64,000 nt of DNA, taken from DALYJJ01 sp031969915 (GTDB lineage Bacteria; Acidobacteriota; Terriglobia; Bryobacterales; Bryobacteraceae). The stretch is taken from NCBI GenBank assembly GCA_031969915.1, contig DALYJJ010000010.1, positions 1 to 64,000 of the forward strand, given 5' to 3'. The notes beneath the pieces were generated by a model. The model worked only from the letters and a program-made list of their open reading frames with translations, searched no databases and was not told the DNA's origin. Position 1 is the first letter of the stretch; each line of letters opens with the position of its first letter. Positions 26,759 to 35,399 of the stretch are shown here, in pieces. Position numbers and translations under genes: made by a program.

Positions 26759-27352
26759 ATGTCCTGCTCACAGTTTGATTGGAAAGCCTACGTGCTCGAG
26801 GATCTGCCGCCCGCCGATGCCCGGCGCGCGCACGAGCACGAATCCGGTTGCGCGGCCTGCGCGGAGGAAGTGGAACGCCTTCGCCTCACCTTTGCCGCCC
26901 TGGCCGCCGTCCCCGAAGAGGACCTGCCCCGCCGGATCTCGTTCGTCTCCGACAAGGTCTTCGAACCCCGCTGGTGGCAGCGCTTCTTCGCCTCCGGCCC
27001 GCAAGTCGGGTTCGCCTCCGCGGCGATGCTCTCGGTCGCCCTCCTTGTGAACGCCTTCGCCCGCCCCGCCGCCGTCGCGCCGGTTCCCGCCCCGGCCGCC
27101 GTCGACGAGGCGCGCGTGGCGGCCGTCATCGAACGCGAGGTTGCGCGCCGCCTGCCCGCCGCCGTGAACGCCGCCCTCGAACAGGCCGGCTCACGCAACC
27201 ACCAGCAGGTCCAACTCGCCCTCGCCGGCTTCGAGAAGAAAATGCAGTTCGAACGCCGCGCCGACCTCGTCGCCGTCGAAGAGAACTTCAAAATCCTCCG
27301 CGAGCGGCTGAGCCGGTTCTACATCGCGTCGAATTCGGTGGGAGGCGACTGA
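26759..27352 (+). CDS. Zinc-finger (ZAS) anti-sigma factor, membrane-anchored
   Basis: A 197-residue protein. Its cytoplasmic N-terminus has the HxxxCxxC anti-sigma zinc motif in HEHESGCAACAEEVERL (about residues 26-35). A transmembrane helix lies near residues 80-100 (VGFASAAMLSVALLVNAFA), followed by a proline/alanine linker and a C-terminal extracytoplasmic coiled coil (EREVARRLPAAVNAALEQAG onward). It would sequester the sigma factor encoded 6 bases upstream and release it on an envelope signal. Its stop overlaps the next gene by one base (TGATG). Confidence 0.9.
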   Translation: MSCSQFDWKAYVLEDLPPADARRAHEHESGCAACAEEVERLRLTFAALAAVPEEDLPRRISFVSDKVFEPRWWQRFFASGPQVGFASAAMLSVALLVNAFARPAAVAPVPAPAAVDEARVAAVIEREVARRLPAAVNAALEQAGSRNHQQVQLALAGFEKKMQFERRADLVAVEENFKILRERLSRFYIASNSVGGD

Positions 27353-27882
27353 TGCGCATCGCTCTCTTTCTGCTCCTTGCCGCCGCCACGTTCGCCCAGC
27401 AAACCGCGCCCCGCGTTTCCCGCGGCGTCCTGGCGGGCGTCGAACGCGCCATGAATACCCGCTGGGAGCGGCTCATTCCCGACAATCCCTACGGCCTGCT
27501 GGGCATGACCCGCGGCGTCTACCTGGACGGGTATGGCGCCGTCTTCTCCGCCGAAGTGAACCTCGTGATTGCCCCGGGCCCCTCGCCCTTCCGCTCCCGG
27601 ATCACCGAACAGGAATTGGCCGACATCAGGAAGCGCAAGCTCGAACGGCTGCCTACGCTGCGCGCCAACATGAAACAGGCGCTGCTCGGCGCGGCGATGT
27701 CCGTCGATACCGTCCCGGGCGACGAACAGGTGGTGCTCGCCATCTCCCTCTTCCACCACTCCTGGGAGGACTCATCCGGCCTCCCCCAGCAGATCGTCAT
27801 GCAGGGGCAGCGCAAACGCCTGATCGAGGCCGCCGCCAGCCAGAACCCCGGCGATGGTGTGATTCAGGTGAAAGAGTACTGA
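27352..27882 (+). CDS. Secreted protein of unknown function in the sigma/PilB operon
   Basis: A 176-residue protein. Residues 1-15 are a signal peptide (MRIALFLLLAAATFA). The mature part contains SRGVLAGVERAMNTRWERL, PYGLLGMTRGVYLDGYGAVF, SAEVNLVIAPGPSPFRSRIT and a helical stretch ELADIRKRKLERLPTLRANM, then DEQVVLAISLFHHSWEDSSG. I do not recognise a family. One-base TGATG overlaps join it to the anti-sigma gene before and PilB/GspE after, so translational coupling is likely and it probably senses or serves the envelope. Confidence 0.78.
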   Translation: MRIALFLLLAAATFAQQTAPRVSRGVLAGVERAMNTRWERLIPDNPYGLLGMTRGVYLDGYGAVFSAEVNLVIAPGPSPFRSRITEQELADIRKRKLERLPTLRANMKQALLGAAMSVDTVPGDEQVVLAISLFHHSWEDSSGLPQQIVMQGQRKRLIEAAASQNPGDGVIQVKEY

Positions 27883-29519
27883 TGCGCCTCGGCGAGATGC
27901 TCCTGGAGCGCAAGCTCATCACACCCGGCGATCTCGACCGCGCCCTCGAACTGCAAAAAGAGCGCGGCGAGAAGATCGGCAAGATCCTCGTCGATCTCGG
28001 CTTTGTCGCCGCCCGCGACGTGCTCCTCGCGCTCTCCGAACAACTCGGTACACCGCTGGTTTCCATCGACGGGCCGCCTGCCGTTTCTCCCGAAACCGAG
28101 GCCCTCTCCACCAAGTTCCTCCGCCAGTTCCGCGTGCTCCCCCTCTCCCTCGACGACCACACGCTGACCCTGGCCATGGCCGACCCCCTCGATTTCGAAA
28201 CCCTCGCCGCCGTCAGGTCCGCTACCGGGCTCCGCGTGAAGCCCGTGCTGGCCCTGGAAGCCGAAATCCTCGAGTCCATCGAGAAGCACTACGGTGAGGC
28301 CGCCCGCGCCGCCGTTTCCGGCGCACCAGAGGATGCCGAGGCCGCCGCCGACCTCGAACACCTCCGCGACATGGCGAGCGAAGCGCCCGTCATCCGCATG
28401 GTCAACGCAATGATCGCCTCGGCCGTCGAAAAGCGCGCCAGCGACATCCACCTCGAGCCCTTCGAGAAAGAGTTCCGCGTCCGCTTCCGCATCGACGGCG
28501 TGCTCTACAACCAGGAACCCCCGCCCCGCGACGCCAAGGCCGCCGTCATCTCGCGCGTCAAGCTCATGGCCAAGCTCAACATCGCCGAGCGCCGCTTGCC
28601 GCAGGACGGCCGCATCAAAATCAAGACCATGGGCCGCGAAGTGGACCTTCGCGTCTCCACGCTCCCCACCCTCTACGGCGAGAGCGTCGTGATGCGCCTG
28701 CTCGACCGCTCCGCCGGCGACTTCTACGACCTCCGCCGCCTCGGCTTCGACCAGCACATGCTCTCGCGCATGGAGTACTACACGTCGCTGCCCCACGGCA
28801 TCTTCCTGGTCACCGGCCCCACCGGCAGCGGCAAGTCCACCACGCTCTACTCCGCCCTCAAGCGCATCAATCAGTCCGACAAGAAGATCATCACCATCGA
28901 AGACCCGGTGGAGTATCAGATGGACGGCATCAACCAGATCCACGTCAACGGACAGATCGGGTTGACCTTCGCCGCCGGCCTGCGCCACATCGTCCGCCAG
29001 GACCCCGACGTGATCATGGTCGGCGAAGTCCGCGACCGCGAAACCGCCGACACCGCGATCCGCGCCGCCCTCACCGGCCACTTCGTCTACTCAACGCTCC
29101 ACACCAACGACGCCCCCAGCGCCATCACGCGCTTGACCGATATGGGCGTCGAGAACTACCTGATCACGTCCTCGCTGGTTTCCGTGCTGGCCCAGCGCCT
29201 GGTGCGCGTCATCTGCCAGAACTGCCGCGAGCCCGCCGGGCAGCGCGTCGCGCCCACCGGCGAAACCGTGAACTGCTGGCGTGGCCGCGGTTGCGACCAG
29301 TGCTTCGGCAGCGGTTTCACCGGCCGCGTAGGCATTTTCGAAATGATGGAACTGAACGACGAACTCCGCAAGTTGATCATGGCCAACGACGACGCCGCCG
29401 CCATCACCGCCGCCGCCCGCCGCAACGGCATGCGCAACCTCCGTGAGGATGGCTGGCTCAAGGTAGCCGCCGGCGTCACCACCGCCGACGAAGTGATGCG
29501 CGTGACGCAGGAGTTCTGA
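27882..29519 (+). CDS. Type II secretion/type IV pilus assembly ATPase (PilB/GspE)
   Basis: A 545-residue protein. The N-terminal MshEN/GspE-N domain is at residues 1-140 (MRLGEMLLERKLITPGDLDRAL). The ATPase core has Walker A GPTGSGKSTTLYSAL near residue 310, the Asp box (ITIEDPVEYQ), Walker B IMVGEVRDRETADTA and the His box (GHFVYSTLHTNDAPSAITRL). The zinc-binding tetracysteine region is ICQNC ... CWRGRGCDQC. It powers pilus or pseudopilus assembly at the cytoplasmic face. The final ~70 bases and ~165 bases beyond the stop recur downstream (33681-33922), and part of the C-terminal coding region recurs at 35676-35822. Confidence 0.96.
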   Translation: MRLGEMLLERKLITPGDLDRALELQKERGEKIGKILVDLGFVAARDVLLALSEQLGTPLVSIDGPPAVSPETEALSTKFLRQFRVLPLSLDDHTLTLAMADPLDFETLAAVRSATGLRVKPVLALEAEILESIEKHYGEAARAAVSGAPEDAEAAADLEHLRDMASEAPVIRMVNAMIASAVEKRASDIHLEPFEKEFRVRFRIDGVLYNQEPPPRDAKAAVISRVKLMAKLNIAERRLPQDGRIKIKTMGREVDLRVSTLPTLYGESVVMRLLDRSAGDFYDLRRLGFDQHMLSRMEYYTSLPHGIFLVTGPTGSGKSTTLYSALKRINQSDKKIITIEDPVEYQMDGINQIHVNGQIGLTFAAGLRHIVRQDPDVIMVGEVRDRETADTAIRAALTGHFVYSTLHTNDAPSAITRLTDMGVENYLITSSLVSVLAQRLVRVICQNCREPAGQRVAPTGETVNCWRGRGCDQCFGSGFTGRVGIFEMMELNDELRKLIMANDDAAAITAAARRNGMRNLREDGWLKVAAGVTTADEVMRVTQEF

Positions 29520-29686
29520 GCAGCGCAGATTCTCTGCCTCCCGGCCTTCGACTACGCCCGTCCCACCTCCAGGCCGCCAACCTCCTCAAGTTTCCAGAAG
29601 CGAACTCCTGGACACTGCGGGCCGGCGCGTCCGCGACATGGGTGCCGTCAACTCGACCACCGCAGCCTAACTTCCGGGTGGCGCGT
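29448..29686 (+). repeat. pilB 3'-end repeat, copy A (native)
   Basis: The last 72 bases of the PilB/GspE gene plus 167 bases downstream. By hand alignment it matches 33681-33922 with about ten substitutions and one 3-base indel (about 95% identity). The remaining intergenic DNA up to 29782 shows no gene. Confidence 0.9.
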
Positions 29687-29782
29687 CAACCAGGAGCTAT
29701 CTAAAGCCCAGAACACACAGTACGGCGGCGCCTCCCCTGTGCGTTCCTCATGCTGGACTGCGGCAATGATTGCTCGGCCGGC

Positions 29783-30736
29783 CTACTCTGTGGCCGAAGA
29801 TTGGCTCAAGCGATGATTTCGAACGTCCTTAATCGGCGATTGTCCGAATAGGCGCCGGTACTCCCGGCTAAACTGGCTTGGGCTTTCGTATCCCACCTCG
29901 AAGGCCGCGCTGGCGGCATCGACGCCTTCCGTGAACATCCGTCCTCGCGCCGCCTGCAACCTGAGTTGCTTCTGGTACTGGACTGGACTCATCGACGTCA
30001 GTGCCCGGAAATGATGATGAAACGTCGACACAGCCATGCCTGCCATCTCCGCCAACTCTTCCACGCGCAACGGCTTGGCGAAGCTCGTTCGAATCCACTC
30101 TATCGCCCTTGCGGTTCGCTGACTCTGATTGCCGAGCGTGGCAATCGCTCGAAGCCGGGCGCCCGCGGGCCCCTGGAGAATTCGAAAGACGATTTCCCTT
30201 TGTATGAGGCCGCCCAAGACGGGAATCTCACGCGGCTTGTCGACGAGGTCCACCAATCGACGGCAGGCGTCCAGAATCTCGGGAGTCGTTTTGCCGATCG
30301 CCATCGCAGGGCTATCGCCGGGACTCTCCCAAGTTGGAAGTTCGGCGACGCTCAGCAAGTCTCGAACCACGGAAGGCTCCAACTTGAGCGCGAGGCCAAT
30401 GAACGGTTTCGACTCGCTCGCTTCTGGGATGTGGCTAACGATGGGAAGGTCGACCGACGTAAGAAGATAGCGCGATGCGTCATAGAGGAAAGTTCTCGTG
30501 CCGAGTGCCACCTCCTTACGCCCTTGGGTGATGACTGCGAGACTCGGCTCGTAGGTGACACACGATGGAGCCGTGGGTTTCACACGGCGTACGATGGTGA
30601 GCCCCGGAACATCGGTTATCCGTTTCTCTGCTCGCCCCACAAGACGATCAATCTTGCTGGACAGTTCGGACTGCAGGCGGCAGACTAGCCCGGCACCGCC
30701 ATCAGCCCCATTCGTTGAGGCCTTCGGTTTCTTCAT
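29783..30736 (-). CDS. AraC family transcriptional regulator
   Basis: A 317-residue protein with an N-terminal AraC_N-type cupin sensor domain (TAPSCVTYEPSLAVITQGRK, LYDASRYLLTSVDLPIVSHI, GGLIQREIVFRIL) and a C-terminal double helix-turn-helix (FAKPLRVEELAEMAGMAVST, FHHHFRALTSMSPVQYQKQL, AASAAFEVGYESPSQFSREY). Regulators of this sub-type frequently sit divergently beside oxidoreductase genes; here the aldo/keto reductase gene starts 127 bases away on the opposite strand, so control of those reductases is likely. Confidence 0.93.
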   Translation of the reverse strand: MKKPKASTNGADGGAGLVCRLQSELSSKIDRLVGRAEKRITDVPGLTIVRRVKPTAPSCVTYEPSLAVITQGRKEVALGTRTFLYDASRYLLTSVDLPIVSHIPEASESKPFIGLALKLEPSVVRDLLSVAELPTWESPGDSPAMAIGKTTPEILDACRRLVDLVDKPREIPVLGGLIQREIVFRILQGPAGARLRAIATLGNQSQRTARAIEWIRTSFAKPLRVEELAEMAGMAVSTFHHHFRALTSMSPVQYQKQLRLQAARGRMFTEGVDAASAAFEVGYESPSQFSREYRRLFGQSPIKDVRNHRLSQSSATE

Positions 30737-30863
30737 ATCGCTTCCAGCGTACCGCTATTGTGGCAGGGTTGAAACCGGAATCGATCGCAATCGACAGAAT
30801 TAGGCAACAACTCGGCAGGATCGGGCTATCGCCAAACTGACAGGCCTCTCTACGCTGGAGACA

Positions 30864-31877
30864 GTGAACGTGAAGAAGGCAAGCATTCAGAAACGTCGCC
30901 TCGGAAAGAGCAACTTAGAAGTGTCGGCCCTGGGATTAGGTTGCATGGGAATGAGCTTCGGCTATGGTCCCCCGAAGGACAAGGCGGAAATGGCCGCGTT
31001 GATCCACGCTGCGGTGGAGCGCGGGGTGACGTTTTTCGACACGGCTGAGGTGTACGGCCCCTTTACGAACGAAGAACTCGTGGGCGAGGCGTTGACACCG
31101 TTTCGCGGCGAGGTAGTGATTGCGACAAAGTTCGGGTTTCAGCTCGACCCGGAGACAGGCAAACAGGCCGCGCTGAACAGCCGCCCCGAGCATATCAAGG
31201 CCGTGGCGGATGCCTCGTTGCAGCGCTTGAAGGTGGAAATCATCGATCTCTTCTATCAGCATCGTGTCGACCCGAACGTCCCGATCGAAGAAGTTGCGGG
31301 AGCCGTCAAGGATTTGATTCAACAGGGAAAGGTCAGGCACTTCGGCCTTTCGGAAGCAGGCGTTCAAACCATCCGCCGCGCTCATGCAGTACAACCGGTG
31401 ACCGCTTTGCAAAGCGAGTATTCCATCTGGTGGCGGGAGCCGGAGGCGGAGATCCTCCCCGTGCTGGAAGAACTGGGAATCGGCTTTGTGCCCTTCAGCC
31501 CGCTTGGTAAGGGCTTCCTCACGGGAAAGATCGACGACTCCACACCGTTCGATAGTACCGACTTCCGGAGCATCGTCCCACGCTTTTCGGCGGAAGCACG
31601 AAGGGCGAACCGCGCGCTGGTTGATCTGCTGAAAGCGATTGGCCATAGGAAGGACGCCACGCCGGCTCAGATTGCCCTGGCGTGGGTGCTGGCTCAGAAG
31701 CCGTGGGTGGTGCCAATTCCCGGCACCACCAAGCGGGAACGCCTCGCGGAGAACCTGCAAGCGGAGTGGATCGAACTGAGCACCCAGGATTTAGAGCAAA
31801 TCAACACCGCGACATCGGGCATCGTGATATCGGGCGCCCGCTACCCTGAGGCCGCACAGAGAATGATCGACCGATAA
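30864..31877 (+). CDS. Aldo/keto reductase (cytoplasmic)
   Basis: A 337-residue NADPH-dependent reductase of the AKR11/13 type. It has the catalytic tetrad residues D and Y in GVTFFDTAEVYGPFTNEELV, the lysine in VVIATKFGF and the histidine in DLFYQHRVDPNVPIEEV. The C-terminal cofactor loop is VVPIPGTTKRERLAEN. The start is GTG at 30864 with GGAG a few bases before; a second GTG lies two codons later. It is divergent from the AraC regulator and 14 bases ahead of a related, exported reductase. Substrates are probably aldehydes or ketones. Confidence 0.93.
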   Translation: MNVKKASIQKRRLGKSNLEVSALGLGCMGMSFGYGPPKDKAEMAALIHAAVERGVTFFDTAEVYGPFTNEELVGEALTPFRGEVVIATKFGFQLDPETGKQAALNSRPEHIKAVADASLQRLKVEIIDLFYQHRVDPNVPIEEVAGAVKDLIQQGKVRHFGLSEAGVQTIRRAHAVQPVTALQSEYSIWWREPEAEILPVLEELGIGFVPFSPLGKGFLTGKIDDSTPFDSTDFRSIVPRFSAEARRANRALVDLLKAIGHRKDATPAQIALAWVLAQKPWVVPIPGTTKRERLAENLQAEWIELSTQDLEQINTATSGIVISGARYPEAAQRMIDR

Positions 31878-31891
31878 GGCAAGGATGAATC

Positions 31892-33019
31892 ATGCATAGG
31901 AATACTCAGACAAGAAACAGTCGACGTCGCTTTCTGATTACGGGCGGGGCTTTGACCACCTCGCTCATAGGCATCAGCAGCTCCGGCCTTGCCCAATCAG
32001 GGGACGGCGGAGGGGGGAAGGGCGCGGCCACCCGCACGCTGGGTACCGGGAGACAGAGCCTAAGCGTATCTGCGCTTGGACTCGGGTGCATGGGAATGAG
32101 CTACCACCGCAGCTTCGTTCCGGAAAGAGGCGCTATGATCCGGCTGCTTCGGAGCGCGGTCGACTCCGGAGTAACGCTCTTCGACACTGCTGAAGTGTAC
32201 GGGCCGTATATCAATGAAGCGCTGGTGGGCGAGGCGCTGAGTCCGGTCCGCAAGGACATTCTGATCTGCTCGAAGTTTGGATTCAATATTCAAAACGGCG
32301 AGATGGCCGGGCTCAATAGCAAGCCGGAGCATATCCGGAGAGTTGTGGAAGAGTCGTTACGACGGCTGAGAACGGACCACATTGACCTGCTGTATCAACA
32401 TCGTGTGGATCCGCAGGTCCCGATCGAGGACGTGGCCGGGACGGTGAAGGATCTGATCGCCCAAGGCAAGGTGCGCCGTTTCGGACTGAGCGAAGCCAAT
32501 GCGGAGATCATTCGCAAGGCGCATCAGGTCCAGCCGCTGACCGCAGTTCAAAGCGAATACTCGCTGATGTGGAGAGGGCCTGAGAGCTCGGTTCTAAAAG
32601 TGTGTGAAGAGTTGGGAATCGGATTCGTGCCGTACAGCCCGTTGTGCCGCGGCTACCTCGCCGGATTCATCAACGAGCGGACGAAGTTCAATCCAAAGAA
32701 CGACAATCGTGCGACGCTTCCGCGCTATTCGCCAGAAGCGATCAAGACGAACTGGGCGATGATCGATCTTCTCACCGAGTTCGGCAATCAACGTGGATTC
32801 ACCGCGGCACAGGTGGCATTGGCCTGGTTGCAGGCCCAGCGGCCTTGGATTGTGTCGATTCCCGGCACCACGAAGCTGGCGCACTTGCGCGAGAACTTGA
32901 TGTCCAGTCAGGTGCGGTTCAGTCCGGAGGAGTTGGAACGGCTCACACGGGCTGCCTCCGGGATAAGGATCATTGGCGAACGCTATACCGGCCAGTCCGC
33001 TCAGCAAGTCAGCAAATGA
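31892..33019 (+). CDS. Aldo/keto reductase with Tat signal peptide
   Basis: A 375-residue paralogue of the preceding gene. The N-terminus has a twin-arginine motif (NSRRRFLITGGALTTSLIG) and a cleavage-like SSGLAQS, so this copy is probably exported folded with its cofactor. Catalytic residues are retained: VTLFDTAEVYGPYINEALV, LICSKFGF, DLLYQHRVDPQVPIEDV, and the cofactor loop IVSIPGTTKLAHL. The pair share most of their core sequence, suggesting tandem duplication followed by gain of an export signal. Confidence 0.92.
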   Translation: MHRNTQTRNSRRRFLITGGALTTSLIGISSSGLAQSGDGGGGKGAATRTLGTGRQSLSVSALGLGCMGMSYHRSFVPERGAMIRLLRSAVDSGVTLFDTAEVYGPYINEALVGEALSPVRKDILICSKFGFNIQNGEMAGLNSKPEHIRRVVEESLRRLRTDHIDLLYQHRVDPQVPIEDVAGTVKDLIAQGKVRRFGLSEANAEIIRKAHQVQPLTAVQSEYSLMWRGPESSVLKVCEELGIGFVPYSPLCRGYLAGFINERTKFNPKNDNRATLPRYSPEAIKTNWAMIDLLTEFGNQRGFTAAQVALAWLQAQRPWIVSIPGTTKLAHLRENLMSSQVRFSPEELERLTRAASGIRIIGERYTGQSAQQVSK

Positions 33020-33075
33020 TCTTGTTTCGATTGAAGCTGGCCGCGCAGCACCCGAGAAGTGAACATCGCGGAGTG

Positions 33076-33588
33076 ATGGCGCTCTCTCCAGGCGAGAAGC
33101 TCGGCCCATATGAATGCCTCGCACTGCTTGGCAGAGGCGGCATGAGCGAGGTCTACCGTGCCCGTGACCCCAGGCTAAACCGCGAAGTCGCCATCAAGGT
33201 CCTCCCCGCTGCTGTGGCGCAGGACCAGGAGCGCCTGGCGGCGGTTTGAACGCGAAGCGAGAATCCTGGGGTCGCTCAACCACCCCAATATCGCCCAGGT
33301 CTACGGACTGGAGCACATGGGCGACGTGCGCGCCCTCGTCATGGAGCTCGTCCCGGGTGCCACCCTCTCCGTCCCGCAACCCCTGGACACCGCACTCAAT
33401 TGCGCCCGGCAGATCGCCGAAGCGCTGGAGACAACCCACGAACTCGGCATCACTCACCGCGACTTGAAGCCGGCCAACACCATGGTCAAGCCGGATGGCG
33501 CCGTCAAGGTCCTGGACTTCGGCCTTGCTTCCTCTCCCAACCGGAAGCGGCCGCACATCCGCAATGTATCGAATCTGGGACATGGTTG
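33076..33588 (+). pseudogene. Serine/threonine kinase remnant (frameshifted and truncated)
   Basis: Reading from ATG 33076 gives a kinase N-lobe: GPYECLALLGRGGMSEVYRA, then REVAIKVLPAAVAQ. At about 33240 the frame breaks: an extra base in CTGGCGGCGGTTTGAACGC leads to an early stop at 33249. In the next frame the kinase continues with FEREARILGSLNHPNIAQVYG, THRDLKPANTMVKPDG and VKVLDFGLASS. Similarity then stops before the APE region, so the C-lobe and any sensor part are missing. Compare the intact kinase gene at 35870-38554. Confidence 0.85.
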
Positions 33589-33680
33589 AAGCCTGGGATG
33601 GCCTGCGGCGCCGCGCGCCCCGCGACAGCGTCCACCGCCCGCCGATCTCAAGACGAGAGCCAGACATCAGAACTGAATGC

Positions 33681-33922
33681 GATGGCTGGCTTAAGGTAGC
33701 CGCCGGCGTCACCACCGCCGACGAAGTGGTGCGCGTGACGCAGGAGTTCTGATCAGCGCAGAATCTCTGCCTCCCGGCCTTCAACGACTACGCCCGTCCC
33801 ACCTCCAGGCCGCCAATCTCCTCAAGTTTCCAGAAGCGGACTCCTGAACACTGCGGGCCGGCGTGTCCGCGACATGGGCGCCGTCAACTCGACCACCGCC
33901 GCCTAACTTCCGGGTGGCGCGT
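33681..33922 (+). repeat. pilB 3'-end repeat, copy B
   Basis: Matches copy A (29448-29686) across the last 72 coding bases of pilB (peptide DGWLKVAAGVTTADEVVRVT and QEF stop), the stop codon and about 170 bases beyond. It is preceded by the kinase remnant and about 90 bases without recognisable content (33589-33680), and followed directly by an ADOP permease remnant. Confidence 0.9.
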
Positions 33923-33934
33923 GATCCGGCCAGG

Positions 33935-34270
33935 ACCGGTGCCGGGTTGTTTCTGAAGACGCTTCATCGCATCACCGCGATCGACCTCGGTTTTGTTCCA
34001 GAGCGTCTCATGGCGTACGAATTCTCGTTCCCGCGTTCCACCTCCGACGATCACAAGCGAGCCGTCGCTATGCGGAGTCCTTGGGACCCATGGGTTCTTG
34101 GAGTGGCGGCGGTTCTGATGCTCGCCGTCAGCATCGCGGGTGCGTGGTTGCCGACGGCGCGTGCGGCGGCCATCGATCCCAATCGGCCTTACGCGAGAAC
34201 TGAACCGAACGAGCTTGTGAGCGGCGAACGCTCTATTTTTCAACGAATTGAGCCGGCCTCAAGTACATAG
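33935..34270 (+). pseudogene. ADOP/MacB-type permease remnant
   Basis: Two pieces of an ADOP permease are joined in one frame. The first, TGAGLFLKTLHRITAIDLGF and VPERLMAYEFSFPR, corresponds to the middle of the protein (compare GAGLFIRTLANLKSSHLGFR in the gene at 62203). The second, DPWVLGVAAVLMLAVSIAGA and WLPTARAAAIDPNRP, is the C-terminal end. Several hundred residues between them and the whole N-terminus are missing. It is a decayed, internally deleted gene. Confidence 0.75.
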
Positions 34271-34337
34271 ATCCACACTTACGGCGAAGGGATCCGGATC
34301 TCGCCGACAGGCGACGCGGCTGGTATCCTGGTATTCG

Positions 34338-34577
34338 ATGGCAATGAACTGGCGCGAACGCATTGCGGTGGACCCCAAGGTCCTCGTTGGCAAACCAGTC
34401 ATCAAAGGCACTCGGCTCGCCGTCGAGTTTGTCGTAGATCTTCTTGCCGCCGGGTGGACTCAAGAGCAGATCCTGGACAACTATCCGCACATCTGTCAGG
34501 AAGACATCCAAGCCTGCTTGGCCTACGCCGCCGAGCTCCTGCACACTGAGCACATCGTCCCACTACAGCCTGCATGA
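34338..34577 (+). CDS. DUF433 antitoxin-like protein
   Basis: A 79-residue protein of the DUF433 family: ERIAVDPKVLVGKPVIKGTR, LAVEFVVDLLAAGWTQEQIL, DNYPHICQEDIQACLAYAAE. These small winged/HTH-like proteins occur as antitoxins paired with PIN-like DUF5615 proteins. Its stop overlaps the downstream gene by 4 bases (ATGA). The ATG at 34338 is preferred; an in-frame extension upstream has no similarity. Confidence 0.9.
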   Translation: MAMNWRERIAVDPKVLVGKPVIKGTRLAVEFVVDLLAAGWTQEQILDNYPHICQEDIQACLAYAAELLHTEHIVPLQPA

Positions 34578-34945
34578 AGTTCGTCGCTGACGAGAACTTC
34601 CCGCGAGACGCTCTGCGCCTACTGCGGCAATCCGGATTCGACGTCGCCTCCATAGCCGAAACCCATCCCGGACTACCCGACACCGAAGTCCTCGGTATCG
34701 CATCGGCCGAGGGCCGAACGCTGCTCACTTTCGACAAGGACTTCGGTAGTCTCGCTTTCCGTCAAGGCCTGCCGGCTTCGTGTGGAGTCATCCTGTTCCG
34801 AACCAGTTCGCTCACGCCGACGGAGATTGCCGGCCTCGCCATTGCCACGCTCCAATCGGGCGTCGCCTGGGCCGGGCACTTCTGCGTGGTCAACGACCGC
34901 AAGATCCGCGTCACTCCCTTGCCGCCCCGGCCTATCAGCGCGTGA
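34574..34945 (+). CDS. DUF5615 PIN-like toxin
   Basis: A 123-residue protein of the DUF5615/Mut7-C-like PIN-fold family. The acidic residues are visible: MKFVADENFPRDALRLL (D6, E7), LPDTEVLGIASAEGRTLLTF followed by DKDFGSLAF. Partnered with the DUF433 protein encoded 4 bases overlapping upstream, it forms a predicted type II toxin-antitoxin module with RNase activity. Both genes look intact. Confidence 0.88.
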   Translation: MKFVADENFPRDALRLLRQSGFDVASIAETHPGLPDTEVLGIASAEGRTLLTFDKDFGSLAFRQGLPASCGVILFRTSSLTPTEIAGLAIATLQSGVAWAGHFCVVNDRKIRVTPLPPRPISA

Positions 34946-35069
34946 CTCCCTGCTTTCATTGCGCTGAGGCCACGTGGAGACGATAGCCCACGAAAAACGG
35001 CGCAGGGATTAGAATCTACCCAGCGGATGGTCGGCAATTCGGACATTCGATCCTGGTAAGAACGCCAAG

Positions 35070-35399
35070 TCACTGGTAATCGCCCGTGTGTCGAATCCCA
35101 CGGCCTGCCCTAACCACCGGCACCTTCACCTGGTATCCAAGCGATCCGAGAACCCGGATCAGCAAGTCCGTCGACACATGTTCGAGATCGTCGTTCAGGA
35201 TCGCCGTCACCCTCGTCCGCGAGGTCCCCGCTCTCTTCGCGATTTCCGCGTGCGTCACCCGGTGTTTACCAACAATCTCCTTCAGACGCTTGACCAGCGC
35301 GTACTGAACCTGCCACTCCTTTGCTTCCGTTCCGGAGAGGCCGAGCGCCTCCGCCAACTCTTCTGGCGTTGCTGCGATCCTCGGTTTCAGATCAGCCAT
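35070..35399 (-). CDS. XRE-family antitoxin (HigA-like)
   Basis: A 109-residue helix-turn-helix protein: RIAATPEELAEALGLSGTEA, KEIVGKHRVTHAEIAKRAGT, SRTRVTAILNDDLEHVSTDL, LIRVLGSLGYQVKV. This type is the partner of Gp49-like HigB toxins. The toxin gene lies immediately upstream, overlapping by 8 bases, but is truncated at its 5' end, so this antitoxin may now be an orphan. Confidence 0.88.
   Translation of the reverse strand: MADLKPRIAATPEELAEALGLSGTEAKEWQVQYALVKRLKEIVGKHRVTHAEIAKRAGTSRTRVTAILNDDLEHVSTDLLIRVLGSLGYQVKVPVVRAGRGIRHTGDYQ

Noticed and set aside
33495..33752. An 85-codon plus-strand frame ending in VTQEF
   Set aside because: It is a chance fusion of out-of-frame kinase remnant with the C-terminal codons in pilB copy B, not a gene.
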